DNA of 64,000 nucleotides. It comes from Exiguobacterium sp018617385 (GTDB taxonomy: Bacteria > Bacillota > Bacilli > Exiguobacteriales > Exiguobacteriaceae). The stretch covers positions 248,001 through 312,000 of the forward strand of contig NZ_JACSKA010000002.1 of NCBI RefSeq assembly GCF_018617385.1. Reading direction: 5' to 3'. The notes beneath the pieces are model-generated. The model made no database searches and was not told the DNA's origin. It saw only the letters and a program-made list of their open reading frames with translations. The position numbers were made by a program, and so were the translations under genes. Every line of letters starts with the position of its first letter. Position 1 is the stretch's first letter. Positions 33,889 through 41,855 of the stretch are shown piece by piece.

Positions 33889-35418
33889 CTACAACCCTAA
33901 CTCCTGCAAATACTTCTCCATCTGTTCTTCCACTTCTGCAAGCTCCTGCTTAATGTTCTGTATATTTTCTTTCACCTGTGCCATATCAACAGGCTCTTCC
34001 TCTTCAAATGTGTCTACGTAGCGAGGAATATTTAAGTTATAGTCGTTTTCCTTTATTTCATCTAAAGTCGCAACGTAGGAGTATTTATCAATCGTTTCAC
34101 GTTTTTCATATGTGTCAACAATTTTAGCGATGTCTTGTTCTCTTAACTGATTTTGATTTTTCCCTTTTTGATAATGTTCTTCACCAGAAGCATCTATGAA
34201 TAAAACATCTTTACGGGTTCTATTCTTTTTGAAAACCATGATACAAACTGGTATCCCAACACCATAGAATAAGTTTTCAGGCAATCCAATGACTGCATCC
34301 AGTAAGTTCATCTCAATAATTTGTTGACGAATTTTCCCTTCACTTGCACCTCGGAAAAGAACACCATGCGGTAGAATTGTTGCCATACGACCGTTTTCCG
34401 CTAGGGAATAAAGCATGTGCTGTACGAACGCATAATCACCTTTACTGCTCGGCGGAACACCCCATTCAAAGCGACGGTATGGATCTAAACTTGCATCCAT
34501 TTTAAATTTACTGTCCGTATTGCCTTCCCCAGCAAAGCCCATTGCCCACTTATCTAATGAAAATGGCGGATTTGCTACGATTGCTTGGAATTTCATCAGC
34601 TTTCCATCTTCTAAATGAAGAGGATTTGCTAATGTGTCGCCCCACTCAATCTTTGCATCATCAATTCCATGCAAGTACATATTCATCAATGCTAATGAAT
34701 GTGTTGCCCCATTGCGTTCTTGACCATAGATGGCTACTTTCTTATTTGGCACTTGGTTTGCAACACGTATAAGAAGAGAGCCTGATCCGCACGTAGGGTC
34801 ATAAATACGATCATTTTCTTGAGGTTTGACAAGGCGTGCTAACAATTCTGAAGCCATTGACGGCGTGTAAAATTCTCCGCCCTTCTTACCTGCATCTGAT
34901 GCAAAACGTTCAATCATGTATTGGTAAGCATCACCAATGACATCTTCATTTCCTACGACTGATGGCTTTAATGTCAACTTATTAAAATCCTCTAATAAAG
35001 AACGGAGCATTGCATTTCGTTCTTTTGCTTTCCCAAGAATCGCTTCACTGTTAAAGTCAATATTACGGAACACGCCACGAAGTTTGCCTGTATTTTCGTT
35101 CTCAAGCCGTTCCAATGCTTTGTTGATGATTTCACCAATCTCAGCATCATTGCGTTTGCTATACAAGTAATCAAATGTAGACTGTTCATCTAACACAAAT
35201 CGCTCTCTTGATAACGCACGCTGAATCCGTTGTTCATCACCATCATAACGCTTTGTATATTCTTCTAAATGCTCCTTATACGCATCACTCAGATACTTGA
35301 TGAACAGCATTGTCAGTATATAATCTTTATATGTACTGGAATCTACCTTTCCTCTAAATGTATCGGCCGCTTGCCACAGTACACCGTTAATTTGGTCTTT
35401 TGTCACTTTTTCACTCAT
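33889..35418 (-). CDS. hsdM: Type I restriction DNA methyltransferase M subunit
   Basis: A 509-residue N6-adenine methyltransferase that protects host DNA and is the structural core of the complex. The N-terminal helical domain (about 1-150) is followed by motif I DPTCGSGSLLIRV near residue 206 and motif IV NPPFSLDKW near 283. The C-terminus is a coiled coil that docks with HsdS. AAGGAGG lies before the ATG at 35418, and the gene overlaps the half-size hsdS by four bases. Confidence 0.94.
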   Translation of the reverse strand: MSEKVTKDQINGVLWQAADTFRGKVDSSTYKDYILTMLFIKYLSDAYKEHLEEYTKRYDGDEQRIQRALSRERFVLDEQSTFDYLYSKRNDAEIGEIINKALERLENENTGKLRGVFRNIDFNSEAILGKAKERNAMLRSLLEDFNKLTLKPSVVGNEDVIGDAYQYMIERFASDAGKKGGEFYTPSMASELLARLVKPQENDRIYDPTCGSGSLLIRVANQVPNKKVAIYGQERNGATHSLALMNMYLHGIDDAKIEWGDTLANPLHLEDGKLMKFQAIVANPPFSLDKWAMGFAGEGNTDSKFKMDASLDPYRRFEWGVPPSSKGDYAFVQHMLYSLAENGRMATILPHGVLFRGASEGKIRQQIIEMNLLDAVIGLPENLFYGVGIPVCIMVFKKNRTRKDVLFIDASGEEHYQKGKNQNQLREQDIAKIVDTYEKRETIDKYSYVATLDEIKENDYNLNIPRYVDTFEEEEPVDMAQVKENIQNIKQELAEVEEQMEKYLQELGL

Positions 35419-36011
35419 GATATATCCTCCTTCATTTCACCTTTTATCATTTTCTTTGTTAATGCTGTGAACCATTTCTCTTTTTCTTCAATCAGTTGTG
35501 AATACAATAGCTTTTCCTTTTGATGCAGATTATAGAGATTCACTATTGCCTGTTGCTTTGTTAATGGGATCCCTTCTATAGGAATTGCACTTAATGCTGT
35601 TTTGTTTGTACTTGGAATACGGGTCCCAGCTTGTGAACGTTCCAGCTCTTTTTTGACTTCATCCGTATTCAAGTACCATGCGACATACTCTGGTAAAAAC
35701 TTATGGGAATCTACTTGAATAATAGCAAAGTATGATGGGACTAACAGACCTGTCGTCGCCTCATTAATGTGAATCGCAGTATGGGGGAAGCTTAGCCTGA
35801 TTAATACATCCCCGTTCCCTGTGAAGTGTTGAGGATTCAATACATCATTGCTTTGGAATTCTTCAAACGGCTCATAATTCAATATTCCATTTTCAGTAAT
35901 ATTTTTTAACGTGATTAGTCGATAAGTAGCTTTCACATCTTTTGGAAACTCCGCCTTTTTCCTCGTTAATACCATACCTGTTTTGATTTCAGCAATCTCG
36001 CCAAGTAACAT
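35415..36011 (-). CDS. Half-size type I specificity protein, single target domain
   Basis: A 198-residue HsdS-like protein with one target-recognition domain (about 1-150: LGEIAEIKTGMVLTR, NPQHFTGNGDVLIRLSFP) and one helical spacer (PLTKQQAIVNLYNLHQKEKLL). It is first in the operon and coupled to hsdM by ATGA overlap. It could work as a homodimer giving a palindromic site, pair with the full-size HsdS region, or be a relic of rearrangement. AGAGGTG precedes its ATG. Confidence 0.8.
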   Translation of the reverse strand: MLLGEIAEIKTGMVLTRKKAEFPKDVKATYRLITLKNITENGILNYEPFEEFQSNDVLNPQHFTGNGDVLIRLSFPHTAIHINEATTGLLVPSYFAIIQVDSHKFLPEYVAWYLNTDEVKKELERSQAGTRIPSTNKTALSAIPIEGIPLTKQQAIVNLYNLHQKEKLLYSQLIEEKEKWFTALTKKMIKGEMKEDIS

Positions 36012-36062
36012 GTTGCACCTCTTTCTATTTGTTAAATCGTTTATTTAAAATATGTTAAATTG

Positions 36063-36091
36063 AATATATAACAAAATACATTTTAAATCAA
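36063..36091 (-). promoter_or_regulatory. Promoter of the restriction-modification operon
   Basis: Minus strand TTGATT (36091-36086), 17 bases, TATATT (36068-36063), about 50 bases before the first gene. Confidence 0.65.
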
Positions 36092-36106
36092 ACCTTATTT
36101 TTCTTG

Positions 36107-36135
36107 AAAAAACCTCGTGTATTTCACACAAGGTT
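36107..36135 (-). terminator. Stray terminator upstream of the restriction operon
   Basis: The minus-strand hairpin AACCTTGTGT/ACACGAGGTT is followed by TTTTTTC. No intact minus-strand gene precedes it, so it probably ended a gene now deleted. Confidence 0.6.
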
Positions 36136-36258
36136 CTATCCCAAGCAGCAATATAAAAAGCAATCTACCATATCCTCTTGCCTTATTCGGTAGCTGTCTT
36201 CGTTTTCATATACGTCTTTAATCATTATCGGCTGTTGGTGTTGCACTTAATTTTATAA

Positions 36259-36780
36259 TTCATCGCTCTTAAAAGGGACTTAGGAGAAATAGAAAAGAAA
36301 CTAATAGACATACAACAGCTTCAAGAAAAGTATTTAGAAGCATTTGAACAAAACCTTTTCCCTGTCGCAATTTTGCAGGAACGACTACAACAAGTTGCTA
36401 AAGAAAGAACACAACTGGAACAAAAGAAAAATGAACTTAGCACTCAGCTAAGCTCATCCGATACAAAAGTGATTCCACCTGAATTAGTTCGTTTACTTTT
36501 ATAAAAGTTTGCAGAGGTTTACAAGCTTTCATCGAGAGAGGGAAAAAAGCAGTTACTACAACTACTAATAGGATCCATTTCAAGTAGACAAACAGGAAGT
36601 CGCTCACGAACGATTCACGAAGTAAAACTCGATTTTGATTTTACAGAGGTTAACCTATCAAAGACTTTCACACTAATTCACTTGTTGTATCGTCGTGAAA
36701 CGGATAAAGAAGATGGATTTTCGCAACTCTTACCCGCTTCAGACCACAAAATACCACCTTATTTACAACTTTTTTTGCCT
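36259..36780 (+). pseudogene. Large serine recombinase, C-terminal remnant
   Basis: A single reading frame encodes the C-terminal coiled-coil and tail of a large serine recombinase: LGEIEKKLIDIQQLQEKYLE, ILQERLQQVAKERTQLEQKK, an in-frame TAA at 36502-36504, then FAEVYKLSSREGKKQLLQLL, FDFTEVNLSKTFTLIHLLY and IPPYLQLFLPLFMIRF. The catalytic and recombinase domains are gone, and a TAA at 36256 closes the frame upstream. After the stop the frame stays open into the antisense strand of rlmH as far as 37101. This is the presumed integrase of the adjacent island, now inactive. Codon use is AT-rich like the island. Confidence 0.75.
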
Positions 36781-37260
36781 CTATTTATGATACGGTTCAT
36801 TCCGATTGATCCGATACGCCCGATATATCTGTTCACACAATACGAGCTTCATGAGTTGATGGGGGAATGTCATCTTCGAGAACGAAATTGTATCATCCGC
36901 TCGTTTCATCACATCGTCCGACAGACCGAGCGATCCTCCGATGACGAAGGCGATTTTACTCTTTCCATACGTCGCGAGTTGATCGAGTTCACGGGCGAAC
37001 TCTTCACTCGTCCGCTGCTTTCCTTGAATCGCCAAGGCGATGACGTGCGTATCTGGGGATATCTTCGCCAAAATCCGCTCGCCTTCCTTTTGTTTTACTA
37101 GTAACATATCTGCCTCACTCAAATGCTCGGGTGCTTTTTCGTCTGAGACCTCGATTTCCTGCACTTTTGCGTAGGCAGACAGCCGTTTTGTATACTCGGC
37201 AATTCCTTGCTTTAAATATTTTTCTTTCAGTTTGCCGACCGTGATAATTGAAATATTCAT
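36781..37260 (-). CDS. rlmH: 23S rRNA (pseudouridine1915-N3)-methyltransferase RlmH
   Basis: A 159-residue SPOUT methyltransferase acting on the 70S ribosome at pseudouridine 1915. MNISIITVGKLKEKYLKQGI at the N-terminus, FVIGGSLGLSDDV (SAM-binding knot) and the C-terminal EQIYRAYRINRNEPYHK are all standard, and the 159-residue length is exact. The 3' end, encoding PYHK and TAG, is equivalent to the SCC attachment region of staphylococcal orfX. A decayed recombinase abuts it directly. Confidence 0.96.
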   Translation of the reverse strand: MNISIITVGKLKEKYLKQGIAEYTKRLSAYAKVQEIEVSDEKAPEHLSEADMLLVKQKEGERILAKISPDTHVIALAIQGKQRTSEEFARELDQLATYGKSKIAFVIGGSLGLSDDVMKRADDTISFSKMTFPHQLMKLVLCEQIYRAYRINRNEPYHK

Positions 37261-37293
37261 CCAATTCTTCCTTTTTCCACAGTTTTTTTGGAG

Positions 37294-37418
37294 TTATCCA
37301 TAGGGTTATCCACAGAGTTATCCACAAATCCACATGTTGATAATTAGTTTTTGCTTGACACAATATATGTTGCGTCGGCTTCACAGAACTCACATGTCAC
37401 GTGTTCACTTGTGGATAA
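37294..37418. promoter_or_regulatory. DnaA-box cluster upstream of rlmH
   Basis: TTATCCATA (37294), TTATCCACA (37306) and TTATCCACA (37318) are in tandem at exact 12-base spacing, with a fourth inverted copy TGTGGATAA at 37410-37418. In B. subtilis one of the chromosomal DnaA-box clusters outside oriC lies at yydA, the rlmH orthologue. Confidence 0.8.
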
Positions 37419-37505
37419 TTCCTCTAACAACGGGTATTCACCTGTTTCATCCACAATGATGTCTAAAGCGATTTCAACATGTTCCTTGCATACTTTTTTT
37501 TCCAC
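37344..37505 (-). CDS. CxxH/CxxC small protein (YyzF-like)
   Basis: A 53-residue protein with a GTG start at 37505 and AAGGAGG seven bases upstream, too short for ordinary gene calls. It begins MEKKVCKEHVEIALDIIVDE and carries the paired motifs CKEH and CEFC that define the CxxH/CxxC family found between htrA and rlmH in many Bacillales. A zinc-binding role is likely but function is unknown. Its ribosome site adjoins the htrA terminator, and a DnaA box lies within the gene. Confidence 0.85.
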   Translation of the reverse strand: MEKKVCKEHVEIALDIIVDETGEYPLLEELSTSEHVTCEFCEADATYIVSSKN

Positions 37506-37518
37506 AGTTTTTCCTCCT

Positions 37519-37544
37519 TAAAAAAGAAGCGTCGCCGCTTCTTT
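37519..37544 (-). terminator. Terminator of the wal-htrA operon
   Basis: The minus-strand hairpin AAAGAAGCG/CGCTTCTTT is followed by a T run. It overlaps the htrA stop. Confidence 0.8.
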
Positions 37545-38802
37545 ATGTTGCTTCAGTTAATGTCGCCTCGGTTTCTCTCGCTTCCCCGCGACGTAAATAC
37601 TCAATCGTAATCGTATCACCGACCGTCGCGTCCCGATAGAGCGCATCGCGTAAATCGACGTATCGTTTGATCTCCCGGTCTCCGATTTTCGTGATGACAT
37701 CGCCAACACGTAGTCCCGCTTCCTCAGCCGGACTACCCGGTGTCACTTCTTCCACGAAGACACCGTCTTCCTGGTCGAATGAGATCCCATACTCTTCTCG
37801 GATGTTACCGGGTACGGCGATGACTTCCTGAATCGTGACACCGAGCTGCGCCCGCGTCACCTTGCCGTCGCGTTCTAACATGTCAATGACCGGTAGCGCC
37901 ACGTTGACGGGAATGGAGAACCCGACCCCTTCTACGCTCGCCTCGGCGATTTTCATCGAATTGATTCCGACGAGCTCTCCACGAATGTTGATGAGGGCAC
38001 CACCCGAATTCCCCGGGTTGATGGCCGCATCCGTTTGGATGACTTCCGCGTTATAATCCATCAAGCCGTCGCTGTTCGTATCGACCGGCACCGTCCGCTC
38101 GACACCACTGACGATACCACGGGTGACCGAGTTTGAGAAGACACCGAGCGGATTTCCGATGGCCATGACGGTCTCGCCAGCTTGGAGAACAGTGGAGTCC
38201 CCGAGGACAATCGGCTCCACATCGATGTTTTTCGGTAACTCGACCTCAGCGACAGCCAAGTCATTGAGCGGGTCTTCGCCTAAAATGGTTGCCGATGCGA
38301 TCTGGCCATCGGAGAAGGCGATGTTGACCTCGTCCGCTTCTTCGATGACGTGGAAGTTCGTGACGATATAGGCCGTGTTTCCTTCTACTTTATAGATGAC
38401 GCCAGAGCCCGCACCCGCCTCCCATTGCGAGTCCGAGGTGAACGCACGCTGGATATTGGTGATGCTGACGACGGACGTCTTCGCTCCAAGGACAGCCGTC
38501 GTGACGTCCGATTCGGTGACGGTGACGGCCTGTTCGGTCCGCGTCAGTTCATTCGTCACAAAACGAGAGGTCGGCGAATCCCAGAGCATCACGATGACAA
38601 AAAACAAAGCCGCTCCTAAGAATCCGCCAACCCCTCCGAGTAACAACGGTTTTATATTTGGTCTCGGCTTATGGCGTACGTGTTCCTCTTGCTTCGGTCG
38701 CCATTCGCTCCGAGACGGATACGTCGATTTCTCTTCTGTTGCTTCGTGTACTTCAGGTTCGACGTCTTGAGGTTCATACTCATGGTGTCTCTCTTCGTTC
38801 AC
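37543..38802 (-). CDS. htrA: HtrA/DegP-like membrane serine protease with PDZ domain
   Basis: A 419-residue surface quality-control protease. After a hydrophilic cytoplasmic region of about 60 residues comes one membrane helix (LLLGGVGGFLGAALFFVIVM). The trypsin-like domain has His in TNFHVIEEADE, Asp in DPLNDLAVAE and Ser in NPGNSGGALIN, and the PDZ domain contains PGSPAEEAGLRVGDVI. The start is GTG at 38802 with AAGGGGGG upstream; the longer frame from 38847 is not supported by a ribosome site. Last gene of the walRKHIJ transcription unit. Confidence 0.92.
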   Translation of the reverse strand: MNEERHHEYEPQDVEPEVHEATEEKSTYPSRSEWRPKQEEHVRHKPRPNIKPLLLGGVGGFLGAALFFVIVMLWDSPTSRFVTNELTRTEQAVTVTESDVTTAVLGAKTSVVSITNIQRAFTSDSQWEAGAGSGVIYKVEGNTAYIVTNFHVIEEADEVNIAFSDGQIASATILGEDPLNDLAVAEVELPKNIDVEPIVLGDSTVLQAGETVMAIGNPLGVFSNSVTRGIVSGVERTVPVDTNSDGLMDYNAEVIQTDAAINPGNSGGALINIRGELVGINSMKIAEASVEGVGFSIPVNVALPVIDMLERDGKVTRAQLGVTIQEVIAVPGNIREEYGISFDQEDGVFVEEVTPGSPAEEAGLRVGDVITKIGDREIKRYVDLRDALYRDATVGDTITIEYLRRGEARETEATLTEAT

Positions 38803-38853
38803 GACGCGTCCCCCCTTCAAGACAGTGTGATAACTGTCTTTTCCCAAGTTTCC

Positions 38854-39645
38854 TTATAAAGAAACGAGTGAAGTGGGGATTGTCGGGTCCGTATCGCACA
38901 ATTTGATTCGACCTAAGTCGACGTCTCGCATGCCGAGTGTTTGCGAGACGCTCATCTGCGCGAGCTCCTTCATGTTGTTGTCCTTACTTAAGTGGGCCAA
39001 ATAGATCCGTTTCGTGCGGTCGCCGATGACCTCGCTCATCGCGATGGCTGCATCCTCGTTCGAGACGTGGCCATAGTCGCCGAGGATCCGTCGTTTGACA
39101 CTCCATGGATAACGCCCCATCTGCAACATCGAGACGTCATGGTTCGACTCAAAGATGAAGTCGTCCGCTCCACGGATGATTCCTTTCATCCGGTCCGAGA
39201 CATATCCCGTATCGGTGATATGGGCCAAGCGTTTTCCGTCATGGGCAAACTGATAAAACATCGGGTCTGCCGCATCATGACTCACGTTGAACGTCTCGAT
39301 TTCGATATCCCCGAACTGTTTCACATCTCCGACTTCGATTTGAAACTTCAAGGCAGGATCAATCTTTCCAATCAGTGATTCCATCGCTGCCCATGTCTTC
39401 GCATTCGCATAAATCGGTAAATTATACTTCCGTGCTAGTATCCCGACACCTTTAATATGGTCGGAGTGCTCATGGGTGACGAGCAGTGCGTCGATTCCGT
39501 CAAATGACCGACCGATGGCTTCGATGCGCTGTTGCATCGCTTTTCCGGTCAATCCGGCATCGACAAGCAGCTTCGTCCGTTCCGTCTCGATATAGAGGGC
39601 GTTTCCGGTCGACCCGCTCGCTAACACACTATACTGTAAAGTCAC
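38854..39645 (-). CDS. walJ: MBL-fold hydrolase WalJ (YycJ)
   Basis: A 263-residue metallo-beta-lactamase-fold protein, a putative 5'-exonuclease/nuclease of the WalRK operon. The zinc motif is THEHSDHIKG; ASGSTGNALYIE, the Asp in HITDTGYVSD and the C-terminal His in AHLSKDNN complete the site. The start is GTG at 39645 with AAAGGAG upstream, since the upstream in-frame ATG at 39732 lies inside walI. It follows walI by 13 bases. Confidence 0.92.
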   Translation of the reverse strand: MTLQYSVLASGSTGNALYIETERTKLLVDAGLTGKAMQQRIEAIGRSFDGIDALLVTHEHSDHIKGVGILARKYNLPIYANAKTWAAMESLIGKIDPALKFQIEVGDVKQFGDIEIETFNVSHDAADPMFYQFAHDGKRLAHITDTGYVSDRMKGIIRGADDFIFESNHDVSMLQMGRYPWSVKRRILGDYGHVSNEDAAIAMSEVIGDRTKRIYLAHLSKDNNMKELAQMSVSQTLGMRDVDLGRIKLCDTDPTIPTSLVSL

Positions 39646-39658
39646 GCAATCACTCCTT

Positions 39659-40483
39659 TCATTCTTTCGTTTCAAACTCCACGTGCTCGACCGTTCCATC
39701 GATCGCATTGACGAAGTAGACTTGATCATCAATCCCGATCGACCAAAGCGGTGGCATGATGATCAAACTGCCAGAGCTGTCGAGCGGTAAACTGTAAAAC
39801 CCGGTATTGATGGCCCGCATCTCCTGGTTCGGTTGGAAGTACTTCCGAGACGCGAGTTGTGAGATGGCTTCACTGGCCGTCAACACGAGGTCGTCTTGCG
39901 TTTTTGACGAGAGGTCTTTTAAATGACGCTGTTTATAATCCGTCACTTCGAACGACTCGTTCAACTGAATGAGGATGAGGGACGGACCGATGTACATTTC
40001 CGTATCTCCCTCGACTTCAGGTGCTGAAAAAATCTTGTTATCCTCGAATGTTTGCACGAAAGCGATCTGTCTCGTTTTTTCATCGTAGCGCCAGTAGGCG
40101 TACTCGTTTCCAAACGGGACATATTCCGCTACAAACGTCGAGGCGGTCGTCCGCAAATCCTTCGCATCGAGCGGGACGGGTTGTTTCAACTCGACTTCGA
40201 GTTGCATATTGTCGAGCGTCGTCGCGAGCTGCGCCTCTCGATTTTTCGTGATCATCGCGGCTGACATCTCTTCAGACGAACCTGTCAAATAGCCGATATC
40301 CCGACCCATCCGTGGCAATTTTGCCGGATCGACATTCCGCTGGTCTAAAATCTGCGTGATCGAGGTGTTGTCATTCGTCACGACTTCGGTCGCCCATGTT
40401 TCCGTCAGCAATTGAAACAACAGATAGATGTTCAAGGCGAGGAAGGCGAAGATTAAAATCGTTTTCGCTTTACTCCAATCCAC
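39659..40483 (-). CDS. walI: Two-component regulatory protein WalI (YycI)
   Basis: A 274-residue membrane-anchored protein with one N-terminal helix (TILIFAFLALNIYLLFQLL) and an extracytoplasmic domain. WalI and WalH hold the WalK kinase in check at the membrane. It starts inside the 3' end of walH (14-base overlap) and precedes walJ. Sequence conservation in this family is low; position and layout make the call. Confidence 0.88.
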   Translation of the reverse strand: MDWSKAKTILIFAFLALNIYLLFQLLTETWATEVVTNDNTSITQILDQRNVDPAKLPRMGRDIGYLTGSSEEMSAAMITKNREAQLATTLDNMQLEVELKQPVPLDAKDLRTTASTFVAEYVPFGNEYAYWRYDEKTRQIAFVQTFEDNKIFSAPEVEGDTEMYIGPSLILIQLNESFEVTDYKQRHLKDLSSKTQDDLVLTASEAISQLASRKYFQPNQEMRAINTGFYSLPLDSSGSLIIMPPLWSIGIDDQVYFVNAIDGTVEHVEFETKE

Positions 40484-41855
40484 GATACATCATCCTTTCT
40501 GTCCAATCGTCTCCTTGATTGTATGGGACCCAACGGCCCGCCTCACGCACGAACCAGTTCGGTGAAAACGTCACATAGCGGCTCGTGTCTTCGTTATATT
40601 CAATCTCATAACCGATTCGAATCTCGGTCACGTTCTCAAATCGTCCGGAGTTGATGAGCGTACCGAGTACCTCGTCCGCATCGGCCAACTGTGTCGTGCC
40701 GACGGTAATCAGGCGATCGATTTCCAAGTGGTTACGGGTGATCGATCGGACCTGTGCCCCGTCGTTTTCCACACGCAATGTGGATAAGTCGATGGCATCA
40801 TTGTTGATAAACGCCTCACGCTGACTGAAGACCGGATACCCTTTCACGTGAAAACGGAACACGGTCGTTTCAAATCCTTTGTTGGCCGGTGTGATGGCAT
40901 CGAATCGAAGGGACAGCCCTTGATTCTCAGACGCTTCATCGACCCATCCCCCGTGGAAGTTCACGAATTCCACAATGGAATCCAATCCGATTGCTGTTTC
41001 ACGCTCGGTGCTATTCCGAGACAGGTTTCGATAGCGACTCGCATTCAGTTTCGCATCGTATTCTGCCACACTGACACCGTTCGTCAACGCCCCGACCGAG
41101 CTTGCCGGGTCGACTTCTTGAACGTTCGGGTCACCTGGGAAGAACGTATCTCGCATCCAGTCGAGACGAGTGTCGATTTGGATCGACGACACGTCATACG
41201 CGAACAACTCATTCATCTCAGGTCCGACGACCGGGATGTAATTCACTCGTTCATCCGTATACGTCACGCGTTTCATCGTTCGACTCGAGTTTTTTAAGAA
41301 AAGGCTGTTCACATCGCCGTTTCCGACTTTCGTCAACTTCCCTTCCCATATCGATTGGTCGCTCATGATGGCGCGGATGTTGAACGCACTGTCGTCCATA
41401 TAGATGAGGATCCGCTGTGGAATCTTCCCGGACAGACTATACGTTCCCGGAAGCATATAGCTGAGCGTGTCCGCATAGTAGGCCTCCGGTAAGATCAACT
41501 CCAGTCCCTCGTTGATATCCGTATAGAAACTCGGGACGTTTTTTACGGCGAGCGGCTTGAACTCACTCGCCTCAAACGAATCTCGAATGACACGCATCAG
41601 TTGCTTCGGTGTATTCTTCGAAGCGAACACGGCATTGTTGTCATGCACGACCGCTTGAGTCGGGATGATGACCTGATTCGCACGACGTTGCAATGACTCG
41701 TCCACCGTCGTGAGTTGCGTTTCTGATTGGACGGCCTGATACGTGGGATGGTAGTCCCATAAGATGATGGTTTGAACAATCGACGTGACGATTAACGTGA
41801 GCAAAATGAACGACTTCCACAGTTCCGGCTTTGCAATCGTAAACCGTTTCATCAA
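40470..41855 (-). CDS. walH: Two-component regulatory protein WalH (YycH)
   Basis: A 461-residue protein with one N-terminal helix (FILLTLIVTSIVQTIILW) and a large outer domain containing GLELILPEAYYADTLSYMLPG-like blocks and a C-terminal YNEDTSRYVTFSPNWFVR. It modulates WalK with WalI. Its ATG overlaps the walK stop by four bases. Confidence 0.9.
   Translation of the reverse strand: MMKRFTIAKPELWKSFILLTLIVTSIVQTIILWDYHPTYQAVQSETQLTTVDESLQRRANQVIIPTQAVVHDNNAVFASKNTPKQLMRVIRDSFEASEFKPLAVKNVPSFYTDINEGLELILPEAYYADTLSYMLPGTYSLSGKIPQRILIYMDDSAFNIRAIMSDQSIWEGKLTKVGNGDVNSLFLKNSSRTMKRVTYTDERVNYIPVVGPEMNELFAYDVSSIQIDTRLDWMRDTFFPGDPNVQEVDPASSVGALTNGVSVAEYDAKLNASRYRNLSRNSTERETAIGLDSIVEFVNFHGGWVDEASENQGLSLRFDAITPANKGFETTVFRFHVKGYPVFSQREAFINNDAIDLSTLRVENDGAQVRSITRNHLEIDRLITVGTTQLADADEVLGTLINSGRFENVTEIRIGYEIEYNEDTSRYVTFSPNWFVREAGRWVPYNQGDDWTERMMYRGLE

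Noticed and set aside
36012..36258. Additional gene between hsdS and the recombinase remnant
   Set aside because: All frames are broken and no ribosome site is seen; only a promoter and a stray terminator are present.
36682..37101. Plus-strand 139-codon frame opposite rlmH
   Set aside because: It is the tail of the recombinase pseudogene running antisense into rlmH; described there and not as a separate gene.
37115..37393. 92-codon frame with a repeated LWIT motif
   Set aside because: The repeat comes from translating the 12-bp-spaced DnaA boxes, and the frame overlaps rlmH and the CxxH/CxxC gene. Not a gene.
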